Assembly: GCA_005893185.1 (NCBI GenBank)
Contig: VBOS01000503.1
Coordinates: 1-11,749 of the forward strand
Reading direction: 5' to 3'
DNA from: Candidatus Eiseniibacteriota bacterium
GTDB taxonomy: Bacteria > Eisenbacteria > RBG-16-71-46
DNA length: 11,749 bases
Part shown: piece after piece, positions 1 through 5,727 of the stretch
Position numbering within the stretch: position 1 is the stretch's first letter
Layout of the letters: every line of letters begins with the position of its first letter
Position numbers and translations under genes: made by a program
Notes under the pieces: model-generated
Databases searched by the model: none
What the model was told of the DNA's origin: nothing
Seen by the model: the letters and a program-made list of their open reading frames with translations, nothing else

Positions 1-654
1 GCCGGCACGGTGGACCTCGGGCTCATGGCGAGCGCGGATTTCCTCAGGCTGACCGATCGATTCGAGATGCTGCAGCCGGCTCTGGGCGTTGCCGCGCGCG
101 GAACCGTGCAATCGGTCCTGCTGTTCTCGCGCCGCCCGGCGGGGTCGCTCGCCGGCGCGCTGGTCTCGATCACTCCCGAGACCTCGACCTCGATCAAGCT
201 GCTGCGGCTCCTGCTCGACGTGCGGCGCGGGCTCCCGGGGGTGCGCTATGTGCGCGGCCTCGAGCCCGCGCAAGGCGACGCCCTGCTCATGATCGGCGAT
301 CGCGCGATGCGGATGCGGAGCCAGGCGCCGCAAGGCTTCACGCATGCGCTCGATCTCGGCAGCGACTGGCTGGAGTGGACCGGGCTGCCGTTCGTGTACG
401 CGCTGTGGGCGGTGCGCGGCACGCTCGAGGCAGCGGTCAAGACCGAGCTGGGCGCTTTCCTCGACGCATCGCTCGCCGCCGGGCTCGCGAGTCTTCCCGA
501 GGTCGCGCGCCAGCAGACCGAGGCGGGCTGGACGCCGGCGGAGATGGAGGCCTACCTGCGCCGCTTCCACTACCGGCTGGGGCCCGAGGACCTGAAGGGG
601 CTCGAGCGCTTCGAGGAGCTGCTTCGCCGGCACGACCTGATCGCTCACGACTGA
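1..654 (+). CDS. mqnA: Chorismate dehydratase MqnA, 5'-partial
   Basis: MqnA converts chorismate to 3-enolpyruvylbenzoate, the first step of the futalosine menaquinone pathway, in the cytosol. The frame is open from base 1, so the GTG at 10 is probably internal. The family is usually about 270-280 aa, so roughly the first 55-65 residues lie upstream. Seen here: a GTVDLGLMASADFL segment, then SVLLFSRRP, ITPETSTS (the Ser/Thr-rich substrate-pocket region), and the family hallmark DLGSDWLEWTGLPFVYALWA, followed by a helical C-terminus (YRLGPEDLKGLERFEELL). These match MqnA more closely than its relative MqnD. The gene ends 99 bp before the AIM24-family gene. Its pathway partner mqnC is about 6.3 kb downstream, beyond a pilin cassette, rather than adjacent. 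Family assignment is by recalled motif pattern, not a search. Confidence 0.88.
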   Translation, partial: AGTVDLGLMASADFLRLTDRFEMLQPALGVAARGTVQSVLLFSRRPAGSLAGALVSITPETSTSIKLLRLLLDVRRGLPGVRYVRGLEPAQGDALLMIGDRAMRMRSQAPQGFTHALDLGSDWLEWTGLPFVYALWAVRGTLEAAVKTELGAFLDASLAAGLASLPEVARQQTEAGWTPAEMEAYLRRFHYRLGPEDLKGLERFEELLRRHDLIAHD

Positions 655-656
655 CG

Positions 657-681
657 GCCGGGCGGCAACCGCTGGCCCGGC
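657..681 (+). terminator. GC-rich hairpin after mqnA
   Basis: GCCGGGC (657-663) pairs perfectly with GCCCGGC (675-681) across an 11-nt loop, starting 2 nt after the mqnA stop. There is no T-run after it, so a rho-independent terminator is only possible. An inner GCGG/CCGC pairing competes with the stem. Confidence 0.25.
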
Positions 682-740
682 TCACGCGTAGGTAGGATCG
701 TCCCCGAGCGGACTTAAACCTGCAGTCCTAGGGTGGCGGT

Positions 741-748
741 GGAAGGAG
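741..748 (+). promoter_or_regulatory. Shine-Dalgarno site deciding the AIM24-family start
   Basis: GGAAGGAG sits 5 nt upstream of ATG 754. It argues for that start over the in-frame GTG at 733, which lies upstream of this site. Confidence 0.75.
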
Positions 749-753
749 AGCCC

Positions 754-1518
754 ATGGCCAGCATGCACGAAGTGGACTATCAGATCCTCGGCGACGACAT
801 GCAGTTCGTGAAGATCGAGCTCGATCCCGGCGAGGCCGCGATCGGGGAGGCCGGCGCCATGATGTACCTCGAGGACGGGATCGAGGTGCAGACGATCTTC
901 GGCGACGGCACGCAGCAGACCGGCGGCGTGATGGGCGCCCTGGTGGGGGCGGGAAAGCGGTTGCTGGTCGGCGAGTCGCTGTTCATGAGCGTGTTCCTGA
1001 ACAAGGGTACGGAGAAGCGGCGCGCCGCTTTCGCCGCGCCCTACCCGGGCAAGATCGTCGCCATCCACCTCGCGCAGATCGGCGGCGAGCTGATCGCGCA
1101 GAAGGACTCGTTTCTGGTCGCGGCCAGAGGCGTGAGCATCGGCATCGCCTTCACGAGGCGCTTCGGCGTGGGCCTCTTCGGCGGCGAAGGCTTCATCCTC
1201 GAGCGGCTGCAGGGTGACGGCTGGGCGTTCGTGCACGCCGGCGGGATGCTTGAGGAGCACACCGGATGCATCGTGGCGATGCAGCCATCGGTCGAGTACG
1301 ACATCCAGTTCGCCGGCAGCCTGAAGACCGCGCTCTTCGGAGGCGAAGGCCTGTTCTACGTGACGCTGCGCGGGCCGGGACGCGTGTGGCTCCAGTCGCT
1401 GCCGTTCAGCCGCCTCGCGAGCCGCATCTACGCCGCCGCCCCGCAGACCGGCGGCGGCGGACGCGAGGAAGGCTCGATCCTGGGCGGGCTCGGCCGCATC
1501 CTCGGAGGCGACCGGTAG
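754..1518 (+). CDS. AIM24/TIGR00266-family protein
   Basis: A 254-residue protein beginning MASMHEVDYQILGDDMQFVK. It matches the AIM24 family (TIGR00266, formerly DUF124), single-domain beta-sandwich proteins whose bacterial function is not established; the yeast homologue is mitochondrial and affects inner-membrane organisation. Supporting motifs are the N-terminal LDPGEAAIGEAGAMMYLEDGI segment region, the glycine-rich RRFGVGLFGGEGFILERL, and near the end LFGGEGLFYVTLRGPGRVWL followed by SLPFSRLA, a typical family closing segment. A Gly-rich tail (GGGGREEGSILGGLGRILGG) follows. No signal peptide or membrane helix is evident, so a cytosolic location is likely. ATG 754 is chosen for its strong Shine-Dalgarno. 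No functional link to menaquinone or pili can be read from the sequence. Confidence 0.85.
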   Translation: MASMHEVDYQILGDDMQFVKIELDPGEAAIGEAGAMMYLEDGIEVQTIFGDGTQQTGGVMGALVGAGKRLLVGESLFMSVFLNKGTEKRRAAFAAPYPGKIVAIHLAQIGGELIAQKDSFLVAARGVSIGIAFTRRFGVGLFGGEGFILERLQGDGWAFVHAGGMLEEHTGCIVAMQPSVEYDIQFAGSLKTALFGGEGLFYVTLRGPGRVWLQSLPFSRLASRIYAAAPQTGGGGREEGSILGGLGRILGGDR

Positions 1519-1555
1519 CGTAGGCGGGCCCGCAGCAGCCCGCGCTCCTCGACGA

Positions 1556-1578
1556 GAACCTTGCACTCTGCAAGGTTC
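1556..1578. repeat. Perfect 10-bp inverted repeat with 3-nt loop
   Basis: GAACCTTGCA - CTC - TGCAAGGTTC. The arms are perfectly complementary. A C-run (CCCCC) follows rather than T, so this is not a classical intrinsic terminator. It lies 38 bp after the AIM24-family stop and may act as an mRNA 3'-end stabiliser, a terminator or a protein-binding operator; the sequence does not decide. Confidence 0.65.
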
Positions 1579-1722
1579 CCCCGCGCATTCTCGGTGCCGC
1601 TCGCTTCACGCGATCGTGGCACCGCTGCAGCCTGCACGCTCCAGGCGCGCCCTTCCGCACCATTCGCGCCCCATCCGCGGTCGATCGGGTGAAATTCCAG
1701 GCCGCTGAGGCATTTCGCGCTC

Positions 1723-1738
1723 TGGTCCTGCTCTTGCG
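1723..1738 (+). promoter_or_regulatory. Candidate sigma-54 (-24/-12) promoter of cassette A
   Basis: TGGTCC-TGCTC-TTGC fits TGGCAC-N5-TTGC at 8 of 10 core positions, with the required GG-N10-GC spacing (GG 1724-1725, GC 1736-1737). The predicted transcript start would be near 1749, leaving a leader of about 84 nt before ATG 1833. Pilin genes are often controlled by sigma-54 through PilS/PilR-type regulators. No regulator or sigma factor gene is in view, and short matches arise by chance in GC-rich DNA. Confidence 0.35.
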
Positions 1739-1832
1739 TGTCTCAAGGCGCGGGCTGGCCTCGCCGATACGGTGACGCGGCGTCGAGCCAGCACGAGACT
1801 GGACGACACATTGAACTCGAGAGAGCGAAACC

Positions 1833-2288
1833 ATGACGTGGAAGATTCGCGGGGCGCGAGGCTTCACCCTGATCGAGATGTCAGTGGTGATCCTCATCCT
1901 CGGGTTCATCGCTGCCTTCTCGGTTCCGGCGCTGCTCAGGCTCAATCGGAGCCTCCAGCTCAAGGGCGCGGTCCAGAACCTGGCCGGCCAGCTCCAGCTC
2001 GCGCGGCAGAAAGCCATGGCGACCAGCAAGCCGCAGATCATGCACCTCTTTCAGGGCACGTACGGCGTGGACTACCACATCCACAACACCGGAGAAGCGC
2101 CAACGGGGATGTGGAAGTTCCCGAAGGACGTGAACTACGTGTGGAGCGCTGGCACGTTGACGGGGCAGATGGTGACGATGAACGCCGACGGGCGCGCCGA
2201 TCGCTCGGGCATGGTGATCCTGCAGACGCTCGGCGGCCTGGCGGACACGATCAACGTCCAGCTCTCCGGGCTGGTGCTGCTGCAGTAG
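1833..2288 (+). CDS. FimT/GspH-family minor (pseudo)pilin, cassette A
   Basis: A 151-aa prepilin. The leader of 10 residues ends in Gly (RGARG) and is followed by FTLIE, the prepilin peptidase recognition site with Glu at +5 (E15), then a hydrophobic helix (SVVILILGFIAAFSVPALL) to about residue 36. The continuation QNLAGQLQLARQKAMATSK is the typical GspH/FimT segment, and the C-terminal globular part ends TINVQLSGLVLLQ. It would be cleaved and N-methylated by PilD, then sit in the inner membrane or pilus tip complex. It is the first gene of a four-gene cassette; the next start is 8 nt after its stop. The cassette B counterpart (8455-8916) has the same length class and the same closing SGLxL motif. 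FimT and GspH cannot be separated here because no assembly genes are visible. Confidence 0.85.
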   Translation: MTWKIRGARGFTLIEMSVVILILGFIAAFSVPALLRLNRSLQLKGAVQNLAGQLQLARQKAMATSKPQIMHLFQGTYGVDYHIHNTGEAPTGMWKFPKDVNYVWSAGTLTGQMVTMNADGRADRSGMVILQTLGGLADTINVQLSGLVLLQ

Positions 2289-2296
2289 GAGTCCCC

Positions 2297-2704
2297 ATGA
2301 ATCGCCGAATCTCGCGGCAACGCTCCGAACGCGGCATCACGCTGATCGAGGTGCTGATCGCGATCGTCGTGATGACCACGGGCATTCTGGCGCTCGGCCG
2401 GCTCATCCCGGCCGCCACGCACGGCCAGGTCTCGGACAAGCTGCTGACCCAGGCGAGCGGATACGCCCAGCAGAAAGTCGAGGACCTGCAGGTCCTCACC
2501 TGGTCGGATCCCGCGCTCACGGACGGGCGGCATCCCGCCGGGACTGCGAACGAGGTGCTGGGAACCATCGGAAGTTGGCAGCGCCACTACGATGTCTCCA
2601 CCCTGGCCTCGCCGCTCGACAACCTGCGAAAGATCACCGTGACCGTGGAGTGGATCTACCCGGATCTGCGCTCCGACACGGCCATTACCTACGTGAGGCG
2701 GTGA
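2297..2704 (+). CDS. PilV/GspI-like minor pilin, cassette A
   Basis: A 135-aa prepilin. A basic 13-residue leader (MNRRISRQRSERG) precedes ITLIE with Glu at +5, then VLIAIVVMTTGILALGRL. The TTGILAL segment resembles the PilV pattern around the end of the helix. The region GYAQQKVEDLQ is the usual amphipathic helix; DGRHPAG and YDVSTLASPLDNLRKITVTV are shared in pattern with the cassette B paralogue of identical length (135 aa). ATG 2297 is chosen because AGGAG (2287-2291) lies 5 nt upstream and overlaps the preceding stop region; longer in-frame extensions would put unlike sequence before the leader. The next gene starts 4 nt after the stop, which suggests translational coupling. Confidence 0.82.
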   Translation: MNRRISRQRSERGITLIEVLIAIVVMTTGILALGRLIPAATHGQVSDKLLTQASGYAQQKVEDLQVLTWSDPALTDGRHPAGTANEVLGTIGSWQRHYDVSTLASPLDNLRKITVTVEWIYPDLRSDTAITYVRR

Positions 2705-2708
2705 CGAC

Positions 2709-5681
2709 ATGCTGCGCGTCTCGAATTCACACGAGCCCGGGCCGGCGTTCGGGCGTTCGCCCCGTGGCTTCACGATGGTTGAGCTGATGGTCACCCTCAC
2801 GGTGATCGCGATCGTGGCGCTCGCGCTCACCGCCGTGCTCATGACCGCGAACCGCGGCAAGACGTCGACCATGAACAACATCGAGTCTGCCCAGGCGGCG
2901 CGCTCCGCGATGGACATGATCGCCGACGATCTGCGCTCGGCCGGCTACGGCGCGGACCAGGACGCCACGCCCCCGCAGCAGCCCATCGTCTATGTGGACT
3001 CGACCGAGCTGATCCTCTGCGAGAACCTCCAGCCCTACCCGGACGGCACAGCGCCGCATGCTCCGCCGCTCGCCTACAACCCGACCGGCAGTCCCAAACC
3101 AGCGCCGCTGAACGGGACGGCGTGGCAGCCCCCGATGAAGTATCGGACCGGCGCCGAGCTGATTCGCTACACGCTGGATGTCAACAACGACGGTCAGGTG
3201 AACGCGAACGACCTGACCGGCACCGAGGCCGCGCGCACCCGGAACCCCGACGACTTCGTGCTCATGCGGCAGGTGCTGGGCGACTCGGTCGGCAACCTCG
3301 CAGGGTCCAACGGCCCGGACAAGAACGAGGCCGTCGCGCTGGTCCGGAAGCCCGGCGGGACGGTCGCCCCCTTCTACACCGTCTACCTCAAGGGCCAGAC
3401 GACGCCGTGGAACTGGGCGAGCGGTCCGATTCCGGAGGCCCAGCTCGCCGACGTCGACCGCGTCATCGTCAAGGTGACCGCCCCGAGCTCCAAGCCCGAC
3501 GCCCGCGGCAACTACGCGGAGACGGTCCTGACCACCGAGGTGAACGCCGCGCGCAACGTCCCCAACTGGGGCGTGCCCACCTACGCGGTCACCGGAACGA
3601 TCTACAACGACGCCAACAAGAACCACGTCAAAGACGCGGGGGAGAGCGGAATCTTCGGCGTGAACGTGCGGCTGGGCAGGACCTACACGGCGGCCACCAA
3701 CATCGCGGGTAGCTTCACGATCCGCGCCCCGGCCGGGACCTTCACGCTGCGCCACACGCCGCTCCCGAACTACGGCAGCTTCGACTCCCCCGACTCCTTT
3801 GTCCTCACGATCCCTCCCGCGGCCTCACGCATGTTCGCCGACACCCTCCGCCATGGCGGGACCGCCAACGTGACGGTATTCGAGGACATGAACGCGAACC
3901 TCCTCCAGGACCCGGGCGAGTTGGGGATGTCGGGCGTTTCGATCCGACTCGATCCGGCGGGCACCACGAGCTACACCGGCAACGGTGGGTACGACCCGGT
4001 CTTCGTGCAGACCGGCGGTTACTCCATCACGTGCACGCCACCCGACTCTTTCTTCGTCTACTCCACCAATCCGCAGTCGGGGACCATGGTGGATGGCGGC
4101 TCGACGACGCACATCTTCGCCATGACCAAGAGCCCGATGGCCACCGTGCGGGGCAATGTCTACCGCGACAACAACCGCAACGGCGTCCTCGATGCCGGCG
4201 AGCTGGGGATTTCGGGCGTGTGGGTCGGCGTGACCTCAGACGCCGGCGTGACCGTTCAGGGCTACGCCAGCACGGACGGGAGCGGCAACTACTCGATCCA
4301 GGTCCCGATCAACGACCCGCCGCACACCAAGGCCTACGCGATCTACTTCGTCGTGCCGAACGGCTACTTCGCGTCCAGCCGCACCGCGATCTCTCCGATC
4401 TGGCTGACTGCCGCCCAGACGCTCTCGAACAACAACTTCGGCGTGGTCGCGTACCAGATCATCTCCCTCAACGCCAGCCGCGTGCTGAGCCTGGGCAGCG
4501 CCAACCTCATGGAGAACGACTGGACCGGCAACCAGACCGACCACGCGCACGGCGACAACGACATCGTGCTGGGCGCCGACGCGGGCGGCAGCGACAACAT
4601 CTCGGTGTGGTTCAATCTGTACGACTCGACTCCGCTGTTCGCACCCACGCCCAGCCCGACGTCCAACCCTCCGACCGGCTACACGCGGGACGCGGCAAAC
4701 TCGGTGCTCTCGCTGGTCGTGGACACCCTGGACGCGAACGTGTCGCCCTTCAACCGTCCGGACGTCGCGACCGGCACCCAGTACGCGACGGCCGGGAACC
4801 TGTTCGTGTGGTTCGACCAGAACAGCAGCGGTAACCAGGGCTTCCTGCCGACCACGGCCAGTCTCTCGTACACGACAGCGGACCGGGGCAACGTCCAGTC
4901 CGTGCTGGCATACGACTGCGCGGGCGGAAACAAGCTGGACCTGATCGCGGGCACCAAGTCATCGACCGCGGGGCAGGGGACGATCGAGATCTGGGCCGCC
5001 AGCGACGCCGCGAGTCCGACGTACACCCAGGTCGAGATCTATCCGCCGGCGGGCCTGATCCCGAGCAGCAAGCTGGGCGAGGTGACCTCCATGGCGCTCG
5101 CCGACCTCGACAACGACGGCATGAAGGACCTGGTGGTCGGAACCAAGACCGGGAACTACAACGGCCAGGTCCTGTTCTTCAAGTTCGTGAGCAAGGCGAC
5201 CGGCGCCCGGTTCGTCTACCAGTCGGGTCAGAACTTCAGCAGCGGGGCGGTGACGTCCCTGGCCTGTCTGGACATCGACGGGGACGGGTACACGGACGTG
5301 GTGGCGGGCACGCAGTCCGGATCCGCGAGCGGCCAGCTGGTCTACCTGCACAATCGCGACCTGAGCGTGCCGATGAACTTCAAGCCGCTCCGCGCGGTGG
5401 ACGCCCCGGGCATCGTGACCTCGCTCATCTCCGCCGACTTCGGCGGCGCGAGCGGCAAGGACATCGCGATGGGCTGGCGCGCCAGCGACTCGGACTACGG
5501 CGGCGGCGTCCGCATCTACTACACCGACCTCGGCACGCTGCCCAGCGTCGGCGTGGATCCGTCGGGTGGATCGGTGTTCAACTTCGTGCCGGCGCTCACG
5601 GTGAACAACTTCAACTACGGTATTTATCCCTCCACCCCGTCGCCGCCCTACCTCACCGATCTCGCGCGCGTCATCGGATGA
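2709..5681 (+). CDS. Giant PilW-like minor pilin fused to SdrD B-like and FG-GAP repeats (tip adhesin candidate), cassette A
   Basis: 990 aa. Residues 1-20 form a leader ending RSPRG, followed by FTMVE (Glu at +5) and a hydrophobic helix to about residue 46; RSAMDMIADDLRSAGYGAD (65-83) is typical PilW. Residues 157-168 (DVNNDGQVNAND) have ligands at EF-hand positions 1, 3, 5, 9 and 12 and resemble dockerin calcium loops. Three SdrD B-like repeats follow, with D-x-N-x-N...D..E patterns at D301-E312, D393-E404 and D487-E498. Residues about 726-925 contain FG-GAP-like blades, clearest at ADLDNDGMKDLVVGT and LDIDGDGYTDVVAGT. PilW pilins are normally a few hundred aa, so most of this is added surface domain. 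Inferred role: a calcium-dependent adhesin carried at the pilus tip. The C-terminus (LARVIG) enters a large palindrome and is probably truncated or shifted relative to the ancestral end. Confidence 0.82.
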   Translation: MLRVSNSHEPGPAFGRSPRGFTMVELMVTLTVIAIVALALTAVLMTANRGKTSTMNNIESAQAARSAMDMIADDLRSAGYGADQDATPPQQPIVYVDSTELILCENLQPYPDGTAPHAPPLAYNPTGSPKPAPLNGTAWQPPMKYRTGAELIRYTLDVNNDGQVNANDLTGTEAARTRNPDDFVLMRQVLGDSVGNLAGSNGPDKNEAVALVRKPGGTVAPFYTVYLKGQTTPWNWASGPIPEAQLADVDRVIVKVTAPSSKPDARGNYAETVLTTEVNAARNVPNWGVPTYAVTGTIYNDANKNHVKDAGESGIFGVNVRLGRTYTAATNIAGSFTIRAPAGTFTLRHTPLPNYGSFDSPDSFVLTIPPAASRMFADTLRHGGTANVTVFEDMNANLLQDPGELGMSGVSIRLDPAGTTSYTGNGGYDPVFVQTGGYSITCTPPDSFFVYSTNPQSGTMVDGGSTTHIFAMTKSPMATVRGNVYRDNNRNGVLDAGELGISGVWVGVTSDAGVTVQGYASTDGSGNYSIQVPINDPPHTKAYAIYFVVPNGYFASSRTAISPIWLTAAQTLSNNNFGVVAYQIISLNASRVLSLGSANLMENDWTGNQTDHAHGDNDIVLGADAGGSDNISVWFNLYDSTPLFAPTPSPTSNPPTGYTRDAANSVLSLVVDTLDANVSPFNRPDVATGTQYATAGNLFVWFDQNSSGNQGFLPTTASLSYTTADRGNVQSVLAYDCAGGNKLDLIAGTKSSTAGQGTIEIWAASDAASPTYTQVEIYPPAGLIPSSKLGEVTSMALADLDNDGMKDLVVGTKTGNYNGQVLFFKFVSKATGARFVYQSGQNFSSGAVTSLACLDIDGDGYTDVVAGTQSGSASGQLVYLHNRDLSVPMNFKPLRAVDAPGIVTSLISADFGGASGKDIAMGWRASDSDYGGGVRIYYTDLGTLPSVGVDPSGGSVFNFVPALTVNNFNYGIYPSTPSPPYLTDLARVIG

Positions 5682-5727
5682 ACACCACCAGGGCGCCCGT
5701 GGTGGTGTTCATCCGATGACGCGCGCG
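5663..5727. repeat. Perfect inverted repeat, 28-bp arms, 9-nt spacer
   Basis: Bases 5663-5690 are the exact reverse complement of 5700-5727; the spacer is GGGCGCCCG. The left arm holds the PilW-like stop codon (5679-5681) and the right arm holds the ATG of the PilX-like gene (5716-5718). An alternative frame through the right arm reads VVVFIR and stops at TGA 5717-5719, overlapping that ATG as ATGA, which looks like an ancestral coupled stop/start. Possible origins are template switching during replication or an assembly/amplification chimera. Confidence 0.95.

Larger units (their letters stand above)
1519..1832. other. 314-bp non-coding stretch upstream of pilin cassette A
   Basis: No convincing ORF was found. 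The stretch holds a perfect 10-bp-stem hairpin (1556-1578), a second inverted repeat CGGTGCC/GGCACCG (1592-1598 and 1618-1624, 19-nt loop), and a sigma-54-like element (1723-1738). A weak purine-rich GAGAG at about 1819-1824 precedes ATG 1833. It is the natural place for the end of the AIM24 transcript and the promoter of cassette A. Confidence 0.6.

Noticed and set aside
682..1566. Minus-strand open frame of 294 codons opposite the AIM24-family gene
   Set aside because: It mirrors the AIM24 reading frame and extends into the hairpin region; its composition (Arg/Ala/His-rich) is typical of a shadow frame.
3588..4448. DNA-level tandem repeats across the SdrD B-like region
   Set aside because: The repeats are seen only in protein sequence (D-x-N-x-N...D..GE..G); the DNA copies are too diverged to call a nucleotide repeat.
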